Shown here one piece after another: positions 22,616-32,214 of a DNA stretch of 64,000 bases. The stretch's first letter is position 1; every line of letters begins with the position of its first letter. Location: positions 96,549,263 through 96,613,262 of the forward strand of contig JARDYH010000007.1 of NCBI GenBank assembly GCA_029215795.1, in the 5' to 3' direction. The position numbers and the translations under genes are program-made. This DNA is from Anniella stebbinsi. Its lineage: Eukaryota; Chordata; Lepidosauria; Squamata; Anniellidae. The notes beneath the pieces are model-generated. The model worked only from the letters and a program-made list of their open reading frames with translations. It had not been told where the DNA came from and did no database searches.

Positions 22616-23930
22616 TATCCATCCCTGGGGAAATTTTGGAACAGTTTATAAAGAAGTCAATCTGTAAACACCTTGAAAACAATGCATTGATAACTAGAAG
22701 CCAGCATGGATTTGTCAAGAACAAATCCTGTCAGACTAATCTGAACTCATTTTGTGATTGGGTAACCTCCCTTGTGGTCTGTGGGAATGCTGTGGATATA
22801 GTATATCTCAGCTTCAGCAAAGCTTTTGACAAAGTGTCCCATGACATTCTGATTCACAAACTAGTGAAAAGTGGGCTAGATGGAACAACTATTAGGTGGA
22901 TCCAGAGTTGGCTACAGAATCGGACTCAAAGAGTGCTTCTCAATGGTACCTTTTCACACTGGGGGGAGGTAACGAGTGGTGTACTGCAGGCCTCAGTCCT
23001 GGGCCCAGTGCTCCAACATTTTTATTAATGACTTAGATGAGGAGGTGCAGGGAACGCTTATCAAATTTGCAGATGACACAAAATTGGGTGGGATCGCTAA
23101 TACCCTGGAAGACAGAAACAAACTCCAAAGTGATCTTGATAGACTGGAGCACTGGGCTGAAAACAACAGAATGAAATTTAATAGTGATAAATGCCATGTT
23201 CTACACCTAGGAAAAAGAAACCAAATGTACAGTTAGAAGATGGGGGATACTTGGCTCAGCAATACGACAAGCGAGAAGGATCTTGGAATTGTTGTAGATC
23301 ACAAGCTGAATGATGTGGCTGCAAAAAAAGCAAATGCTATTTTGAGCTGCATTAATAGAAGTATAGCTTCCAAATTGAGCAAGGTACTGGTTCCCCTCTA
23401 TTTGGCACTGGTTAGGCCCCATCTTGAGTATTGCGTCCAGTTCTGGGCACCATGCTTCAAGAAGGGTGCAGACAAGATTGAGCATGTTCAGAGGATGGCA
23501 ACGAGGATGATTAGGGGTCTGGAAACAAAGCCCTATGAGGAGAGAATGAAAGAACTAGGCATGTTTAGCCTGGAGAAGAGAAGATTGAGGGGAGACATGA
23601 TAGCACTCTTCAAATACTTGAAAGGTTGTCACACAGAGAAGGGCCAGGATCTCTTCTCAAACAACTCAGAATGCAGGACACGGAACAATGGGCTCAAGGT
23701 ACAGGAAGCCAGATTTTGGCTGGACATCAGGAAAAACGTCCTGACTGTTAGAGTGATATGACAATGGAACCAATGACCTAGGGAGGTGGTGGGCTCTCCC
23801 ACATTAGAGGCCTTCAAGAGGCAGCTGGATGGCCATCTGTCATGGATGCTTTAAGGTAGATTCCTGCATTGAGCAGGGGGTTGGACTCGTTGGCCTTATA
23901 GACCCCTTCCAACTCTACTATTCTATGATA
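22616..23930 (+). mobile_element. CR1 LINE, 5'-truncated in the RT
   Basis: Plus-strand CR1 beginning within the RT at ATCCATCCCTGGGGAAATTT and running to the CR1 3' end. Coding blocks: QHGFVKNKSCQTNL (22700s), YLSFSKAFDKVSHDIL (22800s), LIKFADDTKLGGIANTLEDR (23060-23120), [15 protein letters not shown] (23408-23455) and [20 protein letters not shown] (23560-23620). Frameshifts near 22990 and 23236 and a stop break the frame. It carries the intact target GGACTCAAAGAGTGC (22921-22935) that is disrupted by insertions in two other CR1 copies. Confidence 0.9.
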
Positions 23931-24225
23931 TTTTTAAATCAGGCTTTCTTTCTTCATTGTTAAATGATGCTTATACTACTGTGATTCCTAAGTCTGGCAA
24001 CCATACCAATTGTGTTAACTATCAACCTATATCATTAATTAATGTGGATATCAAAATACTGACTGCAATATTGGCCGATAGATTGCAACAAGTTATTGCA
24101 GCATTGGTTCAATCAGACCAGATGGGGATAGATAGATAGATAAGTTTATTAACAGTCAACAGACCATAACAACCAAAGTTTATACACTTACAATTCCACA
24201 CTATAATACATAACCATTCAAATAA

Positions 24226-24717
24226 TCATTTTAGTTCTACAGTAATTGTTAAAGACAGAAACTTTGCAACTTGAATAGTGACAAGCTTCTCCCTGCTCTG
24301 AAGGAGAATATTTGTCAGGAATTCATTTGACTGACCTGGGAAAACTTGGACTATTGGACCCAATAAATCATTCCTCAATCCATTATAAAAATTGCAGCAG
24401 AAAAGTACATGAGAAACAGTCTCAATCTCAGCATTGTTGCAGGGACAATATCTACTTTCTACAGGAATCTTGTTATATCTCCACTCCAGCATTTTGGAGG
24501 GGAGAGCATTAAACCTTGCCAGGGTGAAGGCTTTCATGTATTTCGGTATGGATAACCATTTTAAATAGGTCATTTCCCCTTTTTCAACAGCATCCTTTAA
24601 ACCCAAAGCAGCTGGAGAACAGGGGCCTCTTGCTACACTCCTCATTTCCTGCAAATCAATATCATTAAGCCTCTGTTTTATAACTTGCTTAGCAGTGCCT
24701 GATTCAAGCAGGAGCAA
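24226..24717 (-). pseudogene. LINE RT C-terminal domain with CCHC-like knuckle
   Basis: The 163-codon minus-strand frame contains TLARFNALPSKMLEWRYNKI, then YCPCNNAEIETVSHVLFCC, a C-x-C...H...C arrangement typical of the domain after the RT thumb in several LINE clades. It presumably binds nucleic acid during target-primed reverse transcription. The upstream RT lies beyond the inserted palindrome (28326 onward), so this is the downstream half of a split gene. It is open but detached and has no start of its own. Confidence 0.65.
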
Positions 24718-24949
24718 GACAGAACCCTAGCATACTGGCCCTTTGTGCTATAGCCTGGGTCCAAGGGGATACAAATGAGTCTATCAGGAGAAACCAGAGA
24801 ATTATAATGATAATTATGATATAGGCAAAGCTAATATTGAAGGGTTAAATTCCAAGCTACACTTTTTAACATTCTTAGGCCTGCCTCCAGATTAAGTGCC
24901 TGCCCAGCCACACATCTGGGGATACCCAATATCAATCTCAAAAAATGTG

Positions 24950-24957
24950 ATTGTAAC
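24950..24957. repeat. Left 8-bp target-site duplication ATTGTAAC
   Basis: Matches 28114-28121 exactly and flanks the palindromic element at 24958-28113. Confidence 0.9.
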
Positions 24958-24978
24958 TAGGGATGTGCACTTACCCCC

Positions 24979-25090
24979 CGGATCGGATCGGATAGCGGAT
25001 CGGAATCGGACCTGGGGGGTCGGATCGGATCGGATCGGATCGGAGGATGGTCGGATCGGATCGGACCGGATGTCCGATCCGGATCGGACG
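24979..25090. repeat. Left subterminal GGATC array
   Basis: Repeated GGATC (CGGATCGGAT phase) with irregular interruptions. Comparable arrays lie at 27978-28105, 30266-30400 and 63446-63560, always just inside TAGGGRTGTGCA-type termini. A role as transposase-binding subterminal repeats is an inference from hAT biology. Confidence 0.9.
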
Positions 25091-25125
25091 CCATTTTGAA
25101 TGCTTTTTCCCATAGCCAAGTATTG

Positions 25126-26449
25126 TTTTACAAAAACGCCTATAACTTTTTCATTTTTAAAGATAGAAGGATGAAACTTGGGCACATTATACACTGGTTA
25201 GGGATAGTTATCTGTGAGAAATTTCAGAAAGATTGGTGCATGCGTTTTGTGGCAATTAATTGTTTAATAAATACCCAGAAATGCCTATAACTTTGTCATT
25301 TTTAAAGTTACAAACATGAAACTTTGCCACATTGTAGGTGGTACCTTGGGACCTATCTGTGAGAAATTTCAGAAACTTAGGTGCTTGCCTTGTGTGGCAA
25401 TTAATTTTAGAAAAATGGGTAGTAGTGGGGTAAATACATTTATGCCTCCCATTTTTTTATTTTTGAAGATACAAACAGGAAACTTGGGCACATTACAGGT
25501 ACCACTTGCCTTGATATGTGTGTGAAATTTCAGAAACATTGGAGCTTGCCTTGTGTGGCAATTAATTTTTGAAACAATGAGGAAAGAAACACCTATAACT
25601 TTGTCATTTTTAAAGTTACACACATGAAACTTTGCCACATTGTAGGTGGTACCTTGGGACCTATGTGTGTGAAATTTCAGAAACATAGGTGCTTGCCTTG
25701 TGTGGCAATTAATTTTTTAATAAATACCCAGGAATGCCTATAACTTTGTCATTTGTAAAGTTACACACATGAAACTTTGCCACATTGTAGGCGGTACCTT
25801 GGGACCTATGTGTGTAAAATTTCAGAAACGTAGGTGCTTGTATTGTGTGGCAATTAATTTTTGAAACAATGAGGGATTCATTGGACAGCACTTGCCCATA
25901 GGGATTCATTGGACAGTACTTGCCCATAGGGATTCATTGGACAGTACTTTCCTATAGGAAATCATTGGAAAGCACTTGCCCATAGAAAATCATTGGAAAG
26001 CACTTGCCCATTGAGAAATACAGTTATGCCTCCCACTTTTTTATTTTTGAAGATACAAACAGGAAACTTGGGCACATTGTAGACTGGTTAGGGATAGTTA
26101 TCTGTGAGAAATTTCAGAAAGATTGGTGCATGCGTTTTGTGGCAATTAATTTTTTAATAAATACCCAGGAATGCCTATAACTTTGTCATTTTTAAAGTTA
26201 CATACATGAAACTTTGCCACATTGTAGGTGGTACCTTGGGACCTATGTGTGTAAAATTTCAAAAACGTAGGTGCTTGCCTTGTATGGCAATTAATTTTAG
26301 AAAAATGGGTAGTAGTGGGGTAAATACATTTACGCCTCCCATTTTTTTATTTTTAAAGATACAAACAGGAAACATGGGTACATTACAGGGAACACTTCAC
26401 TTGATATGTGTGTAAAATTTCAGAATGATAGGTCCAGGCATTTGGTGGC
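25126..26449. repeat. Tandem units of the left arm
   Basis: About eight diverged units, with starts near 25126, 25284, 25443, 25586, 25734, 26030, 26168 and 26330. A short tandem of GGGATTCATTGGACAG-like units lies at 25872-26005. The right arm (26764-27960) mirrors this order. The units give several open frames containing MKLCHIVGGTLGP-like text, which I regard as by-products of the repeat. Confidence 0.85.
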
Positions 26450-26763
26450 AAGGTGTCTGCACACACCACTTTGAAGACTGTAGAAAATTTCTCCCGTAAC
26501 GATCCTAGCGAGAGAGAGTGATCCTAGGCTCAGCCGTTCTGCTTAAGTAAAAAGGGAAAGTATCAATCAAAGCAGACACGAGCCAAGTGCTACTTTGTTT
26601 CTCCTTTTGTAATGGATACTAGCTCAGTTGCAGCCAAGCCTGCAAGGATCAAAGAGATGAGAGAAAGTGTTTCCTTCTTCTTCCCGGGAGGCGGGAGGGT
26701 GCAATTGACAGCCCCAGCCTCTGTGTAAAAAAGGTTAATAACTTTTATTCTAAAAAATTCGTA
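26450..26763. other. Spacer between palindrome arms
   Basis: A 314-bp unique centre with no coding frame recognised. Its right edge (ATTGACAGCC ... GGTTAATAACTTTTATTC) is similar to the left edge of the half-element at 59311. Confidence 0.7.
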
Positions 26764-28113
26764 GCCACCAAATGCCTGGACCTATCATTCTGAAATTTTA
26801 CACACATATCAAGTGAAGTGTTCCCTGTAATGTGCCCATGTTTCCTGTTTGTATCTTTAAAAATAAAAAAATGGGAGGCGTAAATGTATTTACCCCACTA
26901 CTACCCATTTTTCTAAAATTAATTGCCATACAAGGCAAGCACCTACGTTTTTGAAATTTTACACACATAGGTCCCAAGGTACCACCTACAATGTGGCAAA
27001 GTTTCATGTATGTAACTTTAAAAATGACAAAGTTATAGGCATTCCTGGGTATTTATTAAAAAATTAATTGCCACAAAACGCATGCACCAATCTTTCTGAA
27101 ATTTCTCACAGATAACTATCCCTAACCAGTCTACAATGTGCCCAAGTTTCCTGTTTGTATCTTCAAAAATAAAAAAGTGGGAGGCATAACTGTATTTCTC
27201 AATGGGCAAGTGCTTTCCAATGATTTTCTATGGGCAAATGCTTTCCAATGATTTCCTATAGGAAAGTACTGTCCAATGAATCCCTATGGGCAAGTACTGT
27301 CCAATGAATCCCTATGGGCAAGTGCTGTCCAATGAATCCCTCATTGTTTCAAAAATTAATTGCCACACAATACAAGCACCTACGTTTCTGAAATTTCACA
27401 CACATAGGTCCCAAGGTACCACCTACAATGTGGCAAAGTTTCATGTGTGTAACTTTAAAAATGACAAAGTTATAGGTGTTTCTTTCCTCATTGTTTCAAA
27501 AATTAATTGCCACACAAGGCAAGCTCCAATGTTTCTGAAATTTCACACACATATCAAGGCAAGTGGTACCTGTAATGTGCCCAAGTTTCCTGTTTGTATC
27601 TTCAAAAATAAAAAAAATGGGAGGCGTAAATGTATTTACCCCACTACTACCCATTTTTCTAAAATTAATTGCCACACAAGGCAAGCACCTAAGTTTCTGA
27701 AATTTCTCACAGATAGGTCCCAAGGTACCACCTACAATGTGGCAAGGTTTCATGTTTGTAACTTTAAAAATGACAAAGTTATAGGCATTTCTGGGTATTT
27801 ATTAAACAATTAATTGCCACAAAACGCATGCACCAATCTTTCTGAAATTTCTCACAGATAACTATCCCTAACCAGTGTATAATGTGCCCAAGTTTCATCC
27901 TTCTATCTTTAAAAATGAAAAAGTTATAGGCGTTTTTGTAAAACAATACTTGGCTATGGGAAAAAGCATTCAAAATGGCGTCCGATCCGGATCGGACCTC
28001 GTCGGATCGGATCAGATCGGATCGGAGGTTGATCGGATCGGATCGGATTTTCCCGATTTTGGGGCGGATCGGATTCGGATCGTGGATCGGATCCGATCCG
28101 ATGCACACCCCTA
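26764..28113. repeat. Right arm of the giant palindrome
   Basis: Inverted copy of 24958-26449. The stretch 26798-27007 is the exact reverse complement of 26206-26415 at protein level and appears identical in DNA. It ends in a GGATC array (27978-28105) and the terminus TGCACACCCCTA. Confidence 0.88.
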
Positions 28114-28121
28114 ATTGTAAC
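28114..28121. repeat. Right 8-bp target-site duplication ATTGTAAC
   Basis: Identical to 24950-24957. Confidence 0.9.
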
Positions 28122-28325
28122 CCTTCCAGGGGAGTCTTTGAGAGGGGAACCATAGCGGGGGCCCAAATAAAACCTGGGATACCAACTTGGCTTATATACT
28201 TTAATAGCTGCCGGAACATATTTGCCCCCTTTAAGATAAAAAAACCGGGCAAGAGCTCCCAGAGTCTGTGTCGCTTTGGCCTAGGCATGCTTCATATGCA
28301 CATTCCATTTTCGGTTCTCTTGAAA

Positions 28326-29475
28326 CTAGATACCTAGGTACTTATAAGAGTCAACCTGTTCAATTCTTCTATTTCCAATAATCCAGGGAAATCTAACTTT
28401 AGCTTTGGCAAAAACAAGTACCTTCGATTTCTGGTAATTAATTGTTAACTCGTTCTTTACGCAATATTCCACAAATGCATTTAAAAGTCTTTTTAAATGA
28501 AGGTGAGTTTGAGAAATCAATACAGCGTCATCAGCATAAAGGAGTATGTTGACTTCTGTAATCCATTCTTGGGAGGGTGGGATTGTATTAGGTTCAGTGA
28601 GGCTGGAAGATCAGACAGAAATAAGTTAAACAAAACTGGAGCTAATACACAGCCTTGCCTAACACCCCGTGAAGTCGTAAATTCATTTGTTAAGTGGCCT
28701 GACCTGCTACATCTCACCTGAACAGATGTATTATTATAAAGTGATTTTATCAAGAATAATAATCTGGGTTCAATTGACAACCGTTCCAATTTGTCCCACA
28801 GTAGGGGGCGTGAAATTGAATCAAAGGCTGATTTCAGATCTAGGAAGGCAGTAAACAGTTTGCCTCCCCTGGGTGCTGTATATTTAAGGGCCAGATGAGA
28901 TAAGACCAAACAATGATCATTTGTGGAGCATCCCATCTTGAACCCGATCTGCTCAGGACTCAAAATGGCCTTGTCAATTATCCATTTATTCAATTTCATC
29001 CTTAGAGTATTTGCATAAAGTTTTCCAATAACGGACAGTAGACTTATTGGTCTGTAACTATGAGGGTCTGTCCTTGGTCCTTTTTTATAGATGGGTACAA
29101 CAACTGTCCTCCACCAGTCCAATGGAACTAGGCCAGATTTGTTTATTATGTTAAAAAGAAAAGTTAATAGAGATGACCACCAGCCAATATTAGCTTTCAG
29201 CATCTCAGGGAGGATCCCATCAGGGCCGGGCGCCTTCCCTGCTTTTAGATGTGATATTAGATCCTCTATATTAGTAGGATCTACATCCAGCCATTCTGGA
29301 ATGTCCGTTGGCAATGTAGGGTACTGGGTATCAGGCTGTCCACCACCGAAAACCTCACTATAATGCTCTTCCCAAACATCTGCTGAAATGCAGCAGTCCA
29401 GAGGGCCATCCCTCCCTCTAAATGCTCCAGAGACAATTTGCCAAAAGGTCCTGCTATTTTTGGAAACTGAGGCAC
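28326..29475 (-). pseudogene. LINE reverse transcriptase (split, frameshifted)
   Basis: The main minus-strand frame (29314-28517, 265 codons) has RT blocks in order: HLKAGKAPGPDGILPEML (fingers), VVVPIYKKGPRTDPHSYRPI, GFKMGCSTNDHCL, FLDLKSAFDSISRPLLW (palm, first Asp) and GVRQGCVLAPVLFNLFLSDL. A frameshift near 28540 shifts frame just before the catalytic YADDAVLIS (about 28536-28510), which remains readable in the next frame and continues to 28326 with NYQKSKVLVFAKA and KYLGI. The catalytic residues are thus present but not in one frame. A poly-T tract at 29511-29532 interrupts the upstream linker. Confidence 0.8.
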
Positions 29476-29510
29476 TAATCAGTAATTGCCAGCTCTCACG
29501 ATCCGCCTTG

Positions 29511-29532
29511 TTCTTTTTTTTTTTTTTTTTTT
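29511..29532. repeat. Poly-T tract inside the LINE
   Basis: About 20 consecutive T within the minus-strand LINE coding region. It reads as poly-A on the coding strand and breaks the frame. Confidence 0.85.
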
Positions 29533-30029
29533 GGTCATATTAACTTCTTGTATTTTTTCTTTAATTCATAGTATACCCCTGGAAGTTGACGCTCATTGTC
29601 AGTACGATAGGAGTGGTAGATATCCTTTAACCTTCTCCTTATCTTAGCACATTCTCTATCAAACCACTGGGGGGTGGGGGGGCTTTTGGGGTCCTATGAT
29701 GTTAAGGCTACTTTTAAGGAGGGAGTACAGCTCCTGCACCAGTTCCTCAAATACTAATATTCCAGGCGCGTAGGATGAATTAGCCATAGCCAGTTCTATC
29801 CTTTTTACATAATTTGATGAACTGATAAAATGATCTAAAGATTTTACCACTTCGTTGTTTCATTTTGTAAGTATATTACTATTTAGTGTAATTAGTTTAC
29901 TCGACATCAGGGGGTTCTGCTTTGTTAACCAGGGATGACCAGGGATTGATAGCTCTAATTCCAGCAGCAAATGATCGCTCTCAAGGCGATCTGCGACCAT
30001 AAATTTACAGTCCCAAATTGAAAAATGTC

Positions 30030-30415
30030 TAGGGTCCTCCCCCTCCCCCCTCCCCCCTGCTTACCTTCGGGGGACATCCGCCGCTGGCCGCTACTGCAAG
30101 CAGGCTTCGCAGCCTGCTCCTGAGTAGCGCGCCCGCGGCGAACGGGAGCAGACATCCCCAGAAGGTAAGCCCCCTGCCCCTGTTGTCTGCTTCCATCAGC
30201 AGGCGCCAGCGGGCGCTTGCCAATGGAAGCGGCGGTGGGCACCAGCGGGCGCCCGCCGATCCTCCGATCCATCCAATCTGGATTGGGACCTTTCCGGATC
30301 AGATCGGATTGGATCGAACGATCCAGCAGCGAGATCGGAAATCGGATAATTGTATCCGATTTCCCCTGGATCGGATCCGGATCGTGGATCGGACCCAATC
30401 CAGTGCACACCCCTA
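30030..30415. mobile_element. GC-rich hAT-like element of the GGATC family
   Basis: The right end GTGCACACCCCTA (30403-30415) and GGATC array (30266-30400) match the giant element. The interior is GC-rich (GTTGTCTGCTTCCATCAGCA, GCCAATGGAAGCGGCGGTGG) and matches 63640-64000. The left end reads TAGGGTCCTCC and lacks the GTGTGCA part, suggesting a deleted left terminus. It interrupts the endonuclease of the minus-strand LINE: TTVDYLL on one side, VADRLESDHL on the other. No matching 8-bp duplication was found. Confidence 0.75.
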
Positions 30416-30477
30416 GTAATAAATAATCAACTGTGGTGTGGATTAGGATCAGCGCTGAGTTGACTATGGCAGCATTC

Positions 30478-30553
30478 GGACGACACGATAGTCAATACAA
30501 CTGACGATTGTTTCCCCCACCCCAGTTGTTTATTGTGTTGTCCGAATTGAGCC
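30478..30553. mobile_element. Short Harbinger-like MITE (A)
   Basis: 76 bp with ends GGCAGCATTCGGACGACACG and TTGTCCGAATTGAGCC, the termini of the MITE family at 30590, 48038 and 60948. The flanking trinucleotides are TAT and AAT, so a 3-bp duplication is only approximate. Confidence 0.6.
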
Positions 30554-30589
30554 AATGTCTTGTGGTAGCAAATTCCATAGTTCAACTAT

Positions 30590-31131
30590 GGCTGAATTCG
30601 GACAACACATTAGTCAATGGTGGGTTGAGTAGCCAACTCACAGTTGGTTATTTTGTGGGTACTCCCCTCACAACATATTCCTACACAACTGTGGGTGGTT
30701 GGGGCTGGCGTTGAGTGGACTAATAGTCAACCCAGTGTTTGACTGACACAGCCCCCGCCCCTCTCCCCACCCTCCCTCCTCCCTCAGTTCTCCCAGTTCT
30801 ATCCCAGCAGCCTCTGCAAGTTGCACCAGTTGTAGCAGTGTGGCAGCCACTGCTTTGGTCGCTCTTGCCGCCTGCCTCTATGGGCTTGTGTTTTAACCCA
30901 CTCACCATATGCCATTAACACACTCACCCCTCCACACAACACTTTAAATAACTGGCTTTGAGCTAAACAACTTGCAAGCCAGTTGTTTCTCTCAGTTGCT
31001 TATTTGGGCAGAATAGCATACCATCAGTAGTTTGTGAGCAACGTGTTACCCTCCACACAACACAATACACAACACAACTGAAGATTGTTCCCCCCACCCT
31101 CAGTTGCTTAATATGTTGTCTGAATTCAGCC
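30590..31131. mobile_element. Harbinger-like MITE (B)
   Basis: 542 bp with ends GGCTGAATTCGGACAACA and its inverted partner TGTTGTCTGAATTCAGCC, flanked by the 3-bp duplication TAT (30587-30589 and 31132-31134). The interior matches element D (60948-61487) almost throughout, including GCCAACTCACAGTTGG and the C-rich CCCTCCCTCCTCCCTCAG. A 3-bp duplication is typical of PIF/Harbinger elements. There is no transposase. Confidence 0.82.
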
Positions 31132-31135
31132 TATG

Positions 31136-31215
31136 GGTTGTGTGAAGAAGTTCTTCCTTTTATCTGTCGTGAATCTCCCACCAATCAGGTTCATGGGATG
31201 ACCCCGTTGGGTTCT
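31136..31215 (-). mobile_element. CR1 3'-end fragment, other subfamily
   Basis: The plus-strand text GTGAAGAAGTTCTTCCTTTT, then TCTCCCACCAATCAGGTTCA and GGGATGACCCC, matches the minus-strand 3' region of a CR1 subfamily different from the main one in this window. Confidence 0.55.
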
Positions 31216-32214
31216 AGATAGATGCCCTGGAGCAGAGCAAGTGGCTTCGGCAAGGGAGATGAGGCACACACTCAGGAGAAGGTGAAACAACCAAAGTTCA
31301 CTATCCACATTGGTCAATAAGACAATTCCTTCCCATCTCAAATGCTGCGTAAAATCTACTTCCTGAGTTGCCTCCACCATTGGATTCCTGCTGCAGGCAG
31401 GGGAATTTGTCCAGAGAACCTGTGAGTTCCCTTCCAGCTCTTATGTTCATTTTCATCACTGTAAGTACTTCACAAATCCAGCCCAGTGCAGCTGGCTGGT
31501 TATGACAGTGCCTACATTATGAAGCAGGAAGAGCCTGCACAAGGGGCAAACAGAGAGCTGCCAGCTCTAGTATTTCCTGGCTAGTATGAAACCATGATTC
31601 CTGTTAACGCATATCCTTTCTGATGGAATACGTGACAGCCTTGATCGCAGGGGCTTTTTGCTCTATGCAAGGCATACATGCATGATTCTGGAACGCTACT
31701 GCCTTTATGACAAGCTAAATCTGTGAGATCTGTCTCAAGTCAATTTGGTTGAACAATGGAGTACACTTCTCCCTTTGATGAATGCCTGTTTGCCTTTAAT
31801 CTATTACAAGCTGATGAGACTTACAGGAAATGTTCATCTGTTGGAAAAGTGCTCTCTTAAGACACTGCTAAATTTTTGAATTCTTGTACCACTTACGGAA
31901 TAATTTTCTGGGGATTATTCAGCAGCATCTCCTGATGTGCTCAGAGCCTGCACAGTTTCTCTATGCTACTTTGCAGTTCAGCTTGGTGAATATTGTGCAG
32001 GTGGCCTGCCTTACCTGTGCTAATGGGTGAGGCCGCTGATTCCTTTCCCGCATCTTCAGATGAATGGAAAACCAAAGAAGCCTCCAAAATTATGTTGGAG
32101 AAGGAGAACAGGAGTCTTTCATGGCCAGATGGCCATTACTCAGGACCAAATCAAATGTTCCACATCTTGCACCGAGACCACAAAATGACGATCAAGATCT
32201 AAGGTCCTCCTCCA
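31216..32214. other. Unassigned DNA
   Basis: I recognise no gene or repeat. The longest frames are below 90 codons and show no motif. Confidence 0.35.

Larger units (their letters stand above)
21655..24127 (+). mobile_element. L1-type ORF2 fragment split by L2 and CR1
   Basis: Two plus-strand pieces of one L1-type RT. The first (about 21670-21740) gives SPGLDGYPIEWYKTF and SFLAPKL. The second (about 23957-24127) gives LNDAYTTVIPKSG, NYQPISLINVDIKILTAILA and RLQQVI. Between them lie an L2-like LINE (21741-22608) and a CR1 (22616-23930). The second piece is cut off at 24128 by the minus-strand LINE that begins there. This L1 lineage differs in sequence from the L1 at 39654-44944. Confidence 0.75.
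24958..28113. mobile_element. Giant palindromic hAT-like element, 3156 bp
   Basis: The termini are TAGGGATGTGCAC (left) and TGCACACCCCTA (right). The perfect 8-bp duplication ATTGTAAC is typical of hAT insertions. Arms of about 1.49 kb (24958-26449) and 1.35 kb (26764-28113) are inverted repeats around a 314-bp spacer. The outermost about 110-130 bp of each arm are GGATC/CGATC arrays. Inside are diverged tandem units of about 130-160 bp, each with a CCTATAACTTTGTCATTTTT-like block, a TGAAACTTTGCCACATTGTA-like block and a GAAATTTCAGAAA block. No transposase frame is visible, so it is non-autonomous. The length and internal tandem structure are unusual for a MITE. Confidence 0.88.
24129..30474 (-). 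mobile_element. Non-LTR retrotransposon of uncertain clade, split by two hAT-like elements
   Basis: The minus-strand element has a 3' end at 24129-24160 (GATAGATA repeat, then TAAGTTTATTAACAGTCAAC on the plus strand). It comprises an RT C-terminal domain with a cysteine/histidine knuckle (24717-24226), RT (29475-28326) and endonuclease C-terminus (about 29990-29880 and 30474-30420). A giant palindromic element (24958-28113) splits the region between RT and C-terminal domain, and a second member (30030-30415) splits the endonuclease. MITE A (30478) abuts the 5' side. RT style (KAPGPDG, SYRPISLL, GVRQGC, YADD) indicates an APE-type element of the I/jockey-CR1 broad group. I cannot assign the clade by eye. 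Confidence 0.72.

Noticed and set aside
25126..27960. Regularly spaced repeats as a CRISPR-like array
   Set aside because: Units are 130-160 bp, diverged and contiguous, arranged as mirror arms within a transposon with TSDs; no short identical repeats with unique spacers.
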